Shown: in pieces, positions 8,017 to 15,271 of the stretch
Position numbering within the stretch: the first letter of the stretch is position 1
How the letters are laid out: every line of letters begins with the position of its first letter
Assembly (NCBI GenBank): GCA_002428935.1
Contig: DIYG01000027.1
Coordinates: forward strand, 1-26,531
DNA length: 26,531 nt
Source: Halieaceae bacterium UBA6060
GTDB taxonomy: Bacteria; Pseudomonadota; Gammaproteobacteria; Pseudomonadales; Halieaceae
Reading direction: 5' to 3'
Notes under the pieces: generated by a model
The model's input: the letters and a program-made list of their open reading frames with translations, nothing else
Databases searched by the model: none
Told to the model about the DNA's origin: nothing
Made by a program: the position numbers and the translations under genes

Positions 8017-8017
8017 C

Positions 8018-8070
8018 GTTTTTTCAGGCGTCCGCAGACTTCAGAAAAAACACCTGCGCCACATGCGCAG
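8018..8070 (+). other. Spacer hairpins between the two tRNAs
   Basis: The inter-tRNA spacer holds an 8-bp perfect inverted repeat (GTTTTTTC at 8018-8025 with GAAAAAAC at 8044-8051). A second hairpin follows (CTGCGC at 8054-8059 with GCGCAG at 8065-8070, 5-base loop), ending seven bases before tRNA-Asp. These are plausible RNase processing structures in the polycistronic precursor. The U-run precedes rather than follows a stem, so the spacer is not a terminator. Confidence 0.45.
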
Positions 8071-8077
8071 CTACCAC

Positions 8078-8154
8078 GGAGCGGTAGTTCAGTTGGTTAG
8101 AATACCGGCCTGTCACGCCGGGGGTCGCGGGTTCGAGTCCCGTCCGCTCCGCCA
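8078..8154 (+). tRNA. tRNA-Asp (anticodon GTC)
   Basis: A complete 77-base cloverleaf: acceptor GGAGCGG pairs with CCGCTCC, the D-loop contains GTTCAGTTGGTTAGAA, and the anticodon arm is CCGGC-CTGTCAC-GCCGG with anticodon GTC. The T-arm contains GGGTTCGAGTCCC and the 3' CCA is encoded (8152-8154). A short palindrome TTGCTTAAGCAA (8159-8170) followed by a pyrimidine-rich stretch may act as a weak terminator. Confidence 0.97.
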
Positions 8155-8229
8155 TTTCTTGCTTAAGCAATTCTCTTTTCCCAGCACCGATGCTAGCGTT
8201 GCGGATCTCTCTTCATCCAGGATCCGAAA

Positions 8230-8886
8230 ATGACCGCAGCCATCGACTTGTACTTTTCTTTCCGCAGCCCCTACAGCTATATGGCGGCGCAATTCACCGC
8301 TGCCCTGGAAGAAGACTTTGATGCCACCGTTCATCTGCGTCCGGTGTTGCCGCTTGCGATTCGAGAACCCGAATTCTTCCGCAGCGGGAATCTAGATCGC
8401 GTTCGCTACATCCTCATTGATTGGGAGCGCCGTGCGGAGATGCTCGGTTTGCCCCATGGCTGGCCCAGTCCTGATCCTGTGGTGCAGGACTTCGAGACCT
8501 TTACCGTGCCCGAAGAACAACCTTATATCCATCGACTTTCTCGTCTTGGGGTTGAGGCCGAGCGGCGAGGGCGTGGTGTTGCTTTTGCGGCGGCCGTCTC
8601 TAGGCTTATTTTCGGCGGCGCCCAGGGTTGGGATGAAGGCGATAAGCTTGCGGAAGCGGTTGCGTCTGCCGGTCTTAACTTGCAAGACATGGAAGCAACC
8701 GTTGGCGATGGTGCGGATCACGCAACGGAGGTCGAGGCCAATCAGGCGGCGCAACTCGCGGCTGGCCACAGCGGTGTGCCGTTGTTTGTTTACAACGACG
8801 AACCATTCTTTGGACAGGATCGCATGGATACCTTGCGCTGGCGTTTGACCAAGGATGGTTTATCCCGCTCCCAAGAGGGTGCGTAG
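8230..8886 (+). CDS. DsbA-family 2-hydroxychromene-2-carboxylate isomerase-like protein
   Basis: This 218-residue protein is of the DsbA/kappa-class GST fold. The N-terminus IDLYFSFRSPYSYMAA has the SPYSY motif of HCCA isomerases, with Ser13 at the position of the catalytic serine and no CxxC. The C-terminal GVPLFVYNDEPFFGQDRMD is the cis-proline segment and FGQDR tail of this family. Known members isomerise 2-hydroxychromene-2-carboxylate in naphthalene degradation using glutathione. Most genomic homologues are of unknown substrate, and no aromatic pathway is seen here. The ATG at 8230 is about 75 bases after tRNA-Asp. The following iron-dependent dehydrogenase is in the same direction 80 bases on, so the two may share a transcript. 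Confidence 0.85.
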   Translation: MTAAIDLYFSFRSPYSYMAAQFTAALEEDFDATVHLRPVLPLAIREPEFFRSGNLDRVRYILIDWERRAEMLGLPHGWPSPDPVVQDFETFTVPEEQPYIHRLSRLGVEAERRGRGVAFAAAVSRLIFGGAQGWDEGDKLAEAVASAGLNLQDMEATVGDGADHATEVEANQAAQLAAGHSGVPLFVYNDEPFFGQDRMDTLRWRLTKDGLSRSQEGA

Positions 8887-8966
8887 CCCGTTATGGAGCC
8901 CAACAACACTGATCCCAGAAACACTGAACCTAGAGAGGCGGAAACCACGGCCATGGCGGCTCTCTC

Positions 8967-10169
8967 GTGACTTTCGAAATTCCTGATTCGCTGCTGAAGC
9001 CACCTTCATTGCTGATGTACGGCGATGCACGCCTTGAACTCGGAGAGCAACTTCTTAACCAGGGTTTCCAACGACCCCTGGTGGTGTCGGACGCAACTAT
9101 GGAGCGTCTGGGCTTTCTTAAGGAGCTTTGCGAGGCTCTTGAAAACAGCGGTCTGACGGTAGCTACCGTGCTGGTAAGCGATCGGGAAGAACCCAGTGAT
9201 CTGTCGATCCAGCCGGTTTTGGATGGCTTGCGCGGTCACAAAGCTGATGCCGTCCTGGCCCTGGGAGGAGGGAGTGTCATCGATAGCACCAAGGCGGCGG
9301 CGTTGCTGTATGCCCACGGTGGGCTGATCGAGCACTACAAGTTCCCAGTGCCTATTCCCGACGCAGGAGTGCCGGTCTATGCCATCCCCACCACTGCGGG
9401 AACGGGCTCCGAAGCAACGGCGGCTACGGTGATTACCCACGTGGCGTCGGGGGAGAAAATGCTTCTTATGGGGCCGGCGCTGATTCCTGCTTGCGCGGTG
9501 GTGGACTACTGTCTATCCATGACCCAGCCCCAGCGACTTACGGCCGACACGGGACTGGATGCGCTGACCCACGCCCTCGAAGCCTACGTGAGTCGCAAAG
9601 CCACGGAACACACGGACGTGATCGCTCTGCGAGCCATGGAAGGTATTTATGGAAGCTTGCGCTGTGCCTATCACCATGGCAACGAAGAGGCCCGGCGCGA
9701 GATGATGCATTGCGCGACCTATGCGGGCATTGCTTTTTCCAATGCGTCTGTGGCTCTGGTCCATGGTATGAGTCGGCCCATTGGCGCTAGATATCATGTA
9801 CCCCACGGACTCTCCAACGCCATGCTCTTGCCGGCGCTCACGGCGTATTCCCTCTCGGCCGCCAAGGCTCGCTACGCGGCCTGTGCGAGATCCATGGGGA
9901 TAGCAGACGATAGCCTCAGCGATGACCAGGCTGGAATGGTCCTGGTGACGGCACTCCAGAATCTGGTTGAGGAGTTACAGGTGCCGACGCTGGAAGGCTT
10001 TGGGATTGATCGACAGGATTTTCTAGCGGCTGCACCGGAAATGGCGACCCAGGCTCTGGCGTCTGGGTCTCCGGGGAACAACCCCCGGGTTCCCCAGGGT
10101 GATGACATGGTCACGCTGTACGAATTGGTCTTTGACGGCGCTCCCCTTGAGGAGATCGCGCAGCTCTAA
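8967..10169 (+). CDS. Iron-containing alcohol dehydrogenase
   Basis: This 400-residue group III alcohol dehydrogenase uses a GTG start at 8967. The cofactor motif GGGSVIDSTKAAA begins at residue 100, and the family signature IPTTAGTGSEAT is at 140-151. Metal ligands by comparison with FucO are Asp198, His202, His266 and His280, all present. Arg270 replaces the histidine found at the FucO His267 position (HGMSRPIGA versus HGMAHPLGA), a variation seen in some relatives, so the metal or proton-relay chemistry may differ slightly. The enzyme interconverts alcohols and aldehydes or ketones with NAD(P)H; the substrate is unknown. The nearby ATG at 8953 is out of frame, so GTG is the best start. Confidence 0.9.
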   Translation: MTFEIPDSLLKPPSLLMYGDARLELGEQLLNQGFQRPLVVSDATMERLGFLKELCEALENSGLTVATVLVSDREEPSDLSIQPVLDGLRGHKADAVLALGGGSVIDSTKAAALLYAHGGLIEHYKFPVPIPDAGVPVYAIPTTAGTGSEATAATVITHVASGEKMLLMGPALIPACAVVDYCLSMTQPQRLTADTGLDALTHALEAYVSRKATEHTDVIALRAMEGIYGSLRCAYHHGNEEARREMMHCATYAGIAFSNASVALVHGMSRPIGARYHVPHGLSNAMLLPALTAYSLSAAKARYAACARSMGIADDSLSDDQAGMVLVTALQNLVEELQVPTLEGFGIDRQDFLAAAPEMATQALASGSPGNNPRVPQGDDMVTLYELVFDGAPLEEIAQL

Positions 10170-10311
10170 ATACCTCACGACGTAGTTCGCTTAACGGTCA
10201 TCTGTAGTGCGCGGATCTTTGTAACTTCTGGTCTGCCGGTCTGTACGCCTCGGTCAGTGATTTCCTGGCCGGGTCTTCTACCATGCGAACATCCTGGGAA
10301 AAGGGGTTGTT

Positions 10312-11145
10312 ATGACTGAGCAAGCCGTGAACTACGAACAACAGGGCGCCGTAGCGCTCCTGACGCTTGTGCGCCCCAGGGAGCTCAATACCTTGAATCG
10401 CGCCACCTGGAGTGGCCTTGTGGCGGCCCTGGAGCGGGCCAACGATGACCCTTCCGTAACCGCCATCGTTCTGACCGGTCAAGGTAAAGCCTTCTCGGCC
10501 GGCGCCGACATGCAGGAAGGTTTTTTGCCCAAGATGCGCGGCGAAGAACCTTATGAGCAAGACGATCACCGCCTTGGCGGTCTCGGTATGCCCTGGGACT
10601 GGATTAGCTTGCTGCGTGAGTCCAAACCCATCGTCGCGGCCGTGAACGGTTTTGCCGTGGGTGGCGGGGCAACCAGTATCCTCCCCTGTGATGTCATCGT
10701 GGCGGCGGAGAATGCGAGCTTTAGCTTCATGTTTTCTCGCCTGGGTTTGGTGCCGGAGCTGGGGTCTTCTCACTATCTGGCCAAGCGCGTGGGCTTTACA
10801 CGGGCTTCGGAAATCTTGCTCAGCGCCCGTACCGTAGACGCCGCCGAGGCCCTGGATATCGGTTTGGTAAACGCGGTGGTACCTCTGGAAAAACTTCTCG
10901 ATCGGGCTATGGAATACGCGACGACCGTGGGCGCGCTGCCCGTCTCCAGTTCGCGTCTTACCAAGGGTTTGCTGACGGAGAACACCGCAGAAAACGATGT
11001 GGAAACTATCTGGCGCCGAGAGTCCGACGCGCTTCGCGAGTGCTTCACCCAACCCGAACACAGTGAAGCGGTGAACGCGTTTCTAGAAAAACGTCCGGCG
11101 GACTTTGCTCGAGCCCGGGCAGAACACTCAGGGAAGAAGTCTTAG
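10312..11145 (+). CDS. Enoyl-CoA isomerase-like crotonase family protein
   Basis: This 277-residue crotonase-fold protein has the oxyanion segments GKAFSAGADM (58-67) and NGFAVGGGA (112-120). The two hydratase glutamates are missing: Thr121 stands at the Glu144 position and Phe141 at Glu164. Instead Glu149, in RLGLVPELGSS, matches the single catalytic glutamate of the delta3,delta2-enoyl-CoA isomerases of the ECI2/PECI type (SPEGCSS). The likely role is moving a 3-enoyl-CoA double bond to position 2 in beta-oxidation, complementing the dienoyl-CoA isomerase at 3524. An AAGGGG ribosome-binding site lies about five bases before the ATG. It is convergent with the DUF3179 gene. A PaaG-like activity cannot be excluded. 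Confidence 0.83.
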   Translation: MTEQAVNYEQQGAVALLTLVRPRELNTLNRATWSGLVAALERANDDPSVTAIVLTGQGKAFSAGADMQEGFLPKMRGEEPYEQDDHRLGGLGMPWDWISLLRESKPIVAAVNGFAVGGGATSILPCDVIVAAENASFSFMFSRLGLVPELGSSHYLAKRVGFTRASEILLSARTVDAAEALDIGLVNAVVPLEKLLDRAMEYATTVGALPVSSSRLTKGLLTENTAENDVETIWRRESDALRECFTQPEHSEAVNAFLEKRPADFARARAEHSGKKS

Positions 11146-11188
11146 GGACTTCATCTAAAGGCAAACGGACTCAACCTAGTGACGTTAG

Positions 11189-11225
11189 GCACCATCTGAC
11201 ATCGATCGGCAAATCCGGTGCTTTT
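11189..11225 (+). terminator. Possible terminator after the enoyl-CoA isomerase gene
   Basis: GCACC (11189-11193) pairs with GGTGC (11217-11221) and is followed by TTTT. The loop is long (23 bases) and the stem short, so this is a weak candidate. It occupies the 86-base gap between convergent genes, and nothing else is visible there. Confidence 0.28.
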
Positions 11226-11231
11226 GTCAGT

Positions 11232-12386
11232 TCACGGCGAGCCGTCTATCAGGGCCGTATCGGGATACCAGTGACTCCAAACCATCCAGCGGACCCCGGG
11301 GTACAAGGGTGCACGGCGTAGGTATTCATCTCCCAGCTTCCCGTAAGGGTCGGGAAGAAACTCCTCCGCGATCGGTCCGGGAGTCAGGGTCTCGCTGAGG
11401 TAAGCGCCCAACATCTCATATTTCGGATACCAAACCAGGAGCACCGTATTGCCGCCCACGGTGGCTGCGTGAGCCCGGTAGCGGTCAAAGGCGGCGCGGG
11501 TGATAGCCAGCTGCTCACCGTCGAGATTGATGCCCCAAACAGGTTCCCCGGCAGGTACTCGATCGTCGTCCATGCGCAGCGTTGGAAACAAGGGTTCACC
11601 CTGGTAGTGCTTTTGCAGGCCGCTATCGAATACCCATTGGGTGCCCCGGTCGAAGAGGTTGGGTTCGGTAAAAAATACCTGGCCCGCGGGATACAGAGCT
11701 TTGAAGCTGCGCCAGGGCATGCGTTGCACCGGGTAACGGTCCGGTGACTGCCCGCTAAAGCCACCGCGACCGGTGATCTGTTGGAACAGTTCGCCGCTGT
11801 GGGTGTCTGTGAAAATCAGATTGTTGTGCACCTGAGCGATCACCCGATAGTCCGCAGCTTGCCCATCCAAATCTGTGGCAAAGGCCTGGGGAAGATCGCT
11901 CAGGGCACAGTAGCTCATCACGACCTCTTTCCCACCGACCACATGCCCGGCGAAATGGGGTAGTTGCATCCAACGGGTAGGGTAGGCGCGGGCATCACCG
12001 TTTATTTCCAGCACCAGGACATCGTCTTGTTCGCCGAGCAAGTCATCGGCTTTGGCAACACTGATGAACTCTGCCGTATGTTGTTCTGAGCGTAACCAGA
12101 AGTAGGGCACAAAGAAGTTGGCAGCGAATAGACCTGCGAGCACTGCACACACAAAAACAGCAAACAGGCTTCGACCAAGAAAGCGATGACGGACTTGCAC
12201 CGCGATCACCACCACCAGGGCTATGAGGGCAACGAGGAGCCAGCTGTGGCGCGCGCGAAAGAAGCCGTATACCCAGTCGCTGGGAAGATTCAGGATCTGG
12301 CCCAACTCCGTCATCAGCACTGTGCCGATCAGCGCCGAAATCAAAGCGATGGCGGCGGACAGGTAGGCGATACGTAGGCTAAGCAC
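11232..12386 (-). CDS. DUF3179 domain-containing membrane protein
   Basis: This 384-residue protein is the last gene of the molybdoenzyme operon. The start is GTG ending at 12386, preceded by AAGGAGAG about ten bases upstream and only 45 bases after the propeller stop. The N-terminal 100 residues hold about three hydrophobic segments (roughly 3-30, 48-66 and 73-95). A DUF3179 domain follows, recognisable from DDVLVLEINGDARAYPTRWM, GGKEVVMSYCALSDLP and RGTQWVFDSGL. The function of DUF3179 is unknown. Many family members carry a CPLC or CPLT motif where this one has CALS, so only one of the possible cysteines is retained. The domain is probably periplasmic and membrane-anchored, which would place it on the same side as the Tat-exported enzyme. 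A role in that enzyme's assembly or electron transfer is only a positional inference. Confidence 0.82.
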   Translation of the reverse strand: MLSLRIAYLSAAIALISALIGTVLMTELGQILNLPSDWVYGFFRARHSWLLVALIALVVVIAVQVRHRFLGRSLFAVFVCAVLAGLFAANFFVPYFWLRSEQHTAEFISVAKADDLLGEQDDVLVLEINGDARAYPTRWMQLPHFAGHVVGGKEVVMSYCALSDLPQAFATDLDGQAADYRVIAQVHNNLIFTDTHSGELFQQITGRGGFSGQSPDRYPVQRMPWRSFKALYPAGQVFFTEPNLFDRGTQWVFDSGLQKHYQGEPLFPTLRMDDDRVPAGEPVWGINLDGEQLAITRAAFDRYRAHAATVGGNTVLLVWYPKYEMLGAYLSETLTPGPIAEEFLPDPYGKLGDEYLRRAPLYPGVRWMVWSHWYPDTALIDGSP

Positions 12387-12431
12387 AGGGACTAACTCTC
12401 CTTCGGCCGGGCTGGACTGAACCGGATTGGA

Positions 12432-14285
12432 CTAAGGACGTCGACGCAGAATCACACCGTTACTACCCACGGCATAAACGCCCTGTTCCGTGGCGTTGAT
12501 TGCCTGCAAAGTATGTTGCAGCCCGGTGGTTTCCGGAGTCCAGCGTATCTGCTCCTGGGGGTCACGGTGCCGGCGTAATACCGTGCCATAGGAGCCCACG
12601 CAAAACGTCTCTTCCCCAAGGGTGGCCAGAGCGTGAAGATCACTGCGCGTGCCCGTGAACTCTCGCTGCCAGCGATTCTCGGCGAAGTGGATTAGGGTTC
12701 CCGCCAGGCCGCAGACGAAAAGTCGCTCTAGACCCGTCCCCGCCACGCCATATAGATCTTGATCTGTCCCTGCCTGAAAGACTTTGAAGCTTTCGCCATT
12801 AAAGCGCAGAACCAGTCCACCGCCGCCGACGGCCAGAACATGCTGAGCATCGTGTCCCCATAAACCATAGAGTTCCTGACGGACGCCGGTACTCAACTCT
12901 TTCCACATGAGGCCGTCATAGCGCAGGGCATATCCGTTGTCGCCCACGGCCAAGACATCGTGAGGACCAAATCCGGTTACCGCGAGGAGCGCGTGTTCGC
13001 CTCGGCTCTGGTAGAGCAGATCCCAGTTCTTGCCGTCGTGGTGGAGGAGGGAGCCGTTATCGCCGGCGGCGATGAGATTCCTGGGTGAACTGCTCCAGAA
13101 TGCCTGTACACGGATGTCAATCGGCAGGGTCTCCCAGTGCACGGCATCGCCTTCGATCCAGGCGACCCGACCTTCATCCCCACCGGCTATGAAGCGACCA
13201 TCACCAAGACTCCAAACGCTGCGCAGACTGCCGCGAAGGGCTCCGTCGCACAGGACTTGCCATCGAGGTTTTGTTGCGGCGGCGGAGTCTTGGGGGGCTT
13301 CGTTGATCTCGCCGAGGCGAAACAGACTGCCGCAGTCGCCGCAAAACCAGGTGTCTTTGCCGTCGTAAATGGCATCGTGGAGATCGTAGCGTGCCGTGCT
13401 CCCGAGGGCGCTCACGGAATCGTTGTTCCAACGAACAGCAAACCCGCCGTCGCCCACCATTAGAAGGTCATCTCCGATAGCTCGGATCTTGCGCAGGCGG
13501 GGCAACTGCTCGCCGCTGTCGACTTCCCGCAGCACTGCTATAGCGTCATCGCCTTCGCCGATATGACCGTTGGAAAGCTTAAGCAGGAATACCCGTCCGA
13601 CGAAACCTTGGGACTTGGTGGAATACTCGCCGCCCACCAACAGCACCTGCTCGTCATCCAGGACTGCGATAGATACGAGAGGGCATTGGGTCTGCGTTTC
13701 GATGAGTCGCCAGCGCTCGTCGTCACGGAGTAACAGTGTTCCGTTGAGACCCGCTGCGAGCACCCTGTTTCCCGGAAGGGTAGCCACTGCGCGAAGATTG
13801 GCCTCGGTGACTGGTTTTTCGTCTTGCCAGTGATTCTTGGCGCCGCGGAGAATCCTCCCCTGGTCACCCACGGCCCAATACGTGCCTGCGCTGTCGCAGG
13901 TCACGGAAAAAAGCGGGGTGTTGCAGCGGTCGCTTTCTTTCCCTCCTCCCTGGAGGAGGATCCAGTTCTCGTCCTGGCGTTGATAGATGGCGCCCAACCA
14001 ACCCACGGCGATTACCCCATCGGGGCCTTCGCAGAGGGCGTGAAGATTGTGTTTTCCGGGAGCGGATTGCCAGGACCACTCACCATCACGGAGACAACCG
14101 GTGTGCCCGTCGTCGCCGACCACCAGAAGCTCTCCGGCGACGGTGTGCAACATTTCCCAGCACACGCCATCGGCCGTGTCGCCTGTATCGCGCACAGCGT
14201 GGAGCCCCCATTTGCTTCGCGAGGCGCTACCTAGCAGCCCCCGGAGCAGTGATCGTCGTTGGATGGCGGAAGCCTCGGCGTTCAC
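12432..14285 (-). CDS. 14-repeat beta-propeller protein (Ycf48/WD40-like)
   Basis: This 617-residue protein is built almost wholly of about 14 repeats of 40-50 residues. Each contains a variant of hydrophobic-AVGDxGxhhR-W, for example YWAVGDQGRILR, VLAVGDNGYALRYDG and VYAVGSNGVILRRRP. Fourteen blades would fit two seven-bladed propellers. The pattern resembles Ycf48-type assembly factors and related BNR/YVTN-like propellers. The N-terminus has IQRRSLLRGLLGSAS, which is twin-arginine-like, but the hydrophobic stretch is short, so export is uncertain. The GTG start (14285-14283) overlaps the stop of the upstream Mrp-like ATPase by four bases, indicating translational coupling. The likely role is a protein-binding scaffold or assembly factor for the adjacent molybdoenzyme. 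No enzymatic motif is seen. Confidence 0.8.
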   Translation of the reverse strand: MNAEASAIQRRSLLRGLLGSASRSKWGLHAVRDTGDTADGVCWEMLHTVAGELLVVGDDGHTGCLRDGEWSWQSAPGKHNLHALCEGPDGVIAVGWLGAIYQRQDENWILLQGGGKESDRCNTPLFSVTCDSAGTYWAVGDQGRILRGAKNHWQDEKPVTEANLRAVATLPGNRVLAAGLNGTLLLRDDERWRLIETQTQCPLVSIAVLDDEQVLLVGGEYSTKSQGFVGRVFLLKLSNGHIGEGDDAIAVLREVDSGEQLPRLRKIRAIGDDLLMVGDGGFAVRWNNDSVSALGSTARYDLHDAIYDGKDTWFCGDCGSLFRLGEINEAPQDSAAATKPRWQVLCDGALRGSLRSVWSLGDGRFIAGGDEGRVAWIEGDAVHWETLPIDIRVQAFWSSSPRNLIAAGDNGSLLHHDGKNWDLLYQSRGEHALLAVTGFGPHDVLAVGDNGYALRYDGLMWKELSTGVRQELYGLWGHDAQHVLAVGGGGLVLRFNGESFKVFQAGTDQDLYGVAGTGLERLFVCGLAGTLIHFAENRWQREFTGTRSDLHALATLGEETFCVGSYGTVLRRHRDPQEQIRWTPETTGLQHTLQAINATEQGVYAVGSNGVILRRRP

Positions 14286-15271
14286 GAATGCTGGCTCCGC
14301 TGGAGAGCAATGAGTTGGTCCGCGCAGCGCTCCGCCAGGGTCTTAAAGATGCCGTGGAGCATGGACGCTTCCGTCGCTGCCGCCGGGACACCACTAGCGG
14401 CGCCGTGTCCGATCTCTGGAGTGAAGGGAATTCTCGCCAGCGTGTCGATCCCCAGGTCTGCGAAGCGCTGGGCCTCGGGGGCCCGGGGAAAGAGTTCAAA
14501 TTCGCTTTTGCAGTGGGGACAGACCACCCCCGCGTGGTTCTCCACCAGGCCAAGGATCGGCAAGCCTGTGTCCTGACAGTAGCGAGCGGCCTTCAAGGAA
14601 TCCTGAAGGGCAATGGCATCCGCAGATGAGACGAGCAGGGCCTGGGTGTTACAGCCCTTTAGGGCTTCACTGAGGGTAATGAGTTCGTTCCCGGTGCCTG
14701 GTGGCATATCGATGACGAGGAAATCCAGAACGCCCCAGTGAAAAGACCCAAGAAGATGATGGATGTAGTCGTGCTTGTAGGCGTCCCGCCAAACGATGGG
14801 TGTTTCCGGACTGTCGACCATGAGAGCCAGGGAACCAACTTTCACATGACCCCTTCGTGAGGGCGAGGGCGAGGGCGAGGATTTGTGCCCTCGAAACTCC
14901 GGGGTGGCCAGACCCTCTCTGGACAGGCGGCTACGCTCGTTCTGGAGACCCAAAAGACGGGGGGCATTGGGCCCGTGTACATCCGCGTCCGCGAGGCCGA
15001 CGGCATAGCCTGCCCCGGCGAGGGCCACGGCCAGATTCGCGGCGATGGTGCTTTTACCCACGCCGCCCTTGTTCGCCATGACGGGAATAATCCAGTTGAT
15101 CTTGGCCAGACGCCGTGCCAATTGCTCGCTGCTGTGCCGTGGCTGATCGAGACTGCAGTGCTCCTGCTCGGGACAAAAGGAGCAGGCGTGATCTCGACCG
15201 CAGTCGTCAAAGGCCTCGTGGGTCTCGATGAGGCTCTCGGGGTCGTGGTGTTTTACAAAGGCTTTGTTCAT
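14282..15271 (-). CDS. Mrp/NBP35-like Fe-S carrier P-loop ATPase
   Basis: This 329-residue protein has a deviant Walker A motif, NKGGVGKST (about 67-75), with the signature lysine of the Mrp/MinD group. It also has LADADVHGPNAPRLLG and the Walker B-type FLVIDMPPGTGNE typical of Mrp, ApbC and NBP35. A CPHC motif in the C-terminal third is the cysteine pair that holds a bridging 4Fe-4S cluster at the dimer interface. In addition, four N-terminal cysteines (24, 30, 33, 39; spacing C-x5-C-x2-C-x5-C) recall the NBP35 N-terminal cluster. The start overlaps the gamma-subunit stop (ATGA). A Ser-Pro repeat of DNA origin lies in the middle of the protein. The likely role is delivery of Fe-S clusters to the co-encoded Fe-S/molybdenum enzyme. 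Confidence 0.88.
   Translation of the reverse strand: MNKAFVKHHDPESLIETHEAFDDCGRDHACSFCPEQEHCSLDQPRHSSEQLARRLAKINWIIPVMANKGGVGKSTIAANLAVALAGAGYAVGLADADVHGPNAPRLLGLQNERSRLSREGLATPEFRGHKSSPSPSPSRRGHVKVGSLALMVDSPETPIVWRDAYKHDYIHHLLGSFHWGVLDFLVIDMPPGTGNELITLSEALKGCNTQALLVSSADAIALQDSLKAARYCQDTGLPILGLVENHAGVVCPHCKSEFELFPRAPEAQRFADLGIDTLARIPFTPEIGHGAASGVPAAATEASMLHGIFKTLAERCADQLIALQRSQHS
14859..14880. repeat. GAGGGC microsatellite inside the Mrp-like gene
   Basis: Three exact GAGGGC units plus a partial fourth occur inside the coding region. On the minus strand they encode the SPSPSPS run between the Walker A and Walker B regions. The unit length is a multiple of three, so slippage would keep the frame. 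Confidence 0.85.

Noticed and set aside
7941..8154. Integration site of a mobile element at the tRNAs
   Set aside because: No integrase, no direct repeat of a tRNA 3' end and no transposase gene was found in the window.
7943..8233. Plus-strand open frame across both tRNAs
   Set aside because: It is made of tRNA sequence and spacer; the translated text is a well-known artefact of tRNA genes.
10198..11061. Long minus-strand open frame (287 codons) opposite the enoyl-CoA isomerase gene
   Set aside because: It mirrors the opposite strand of a clear crotonase-family gene, has a composition rich in His, Gly and Gln, and no recognisable domain or ribosome-binding site.
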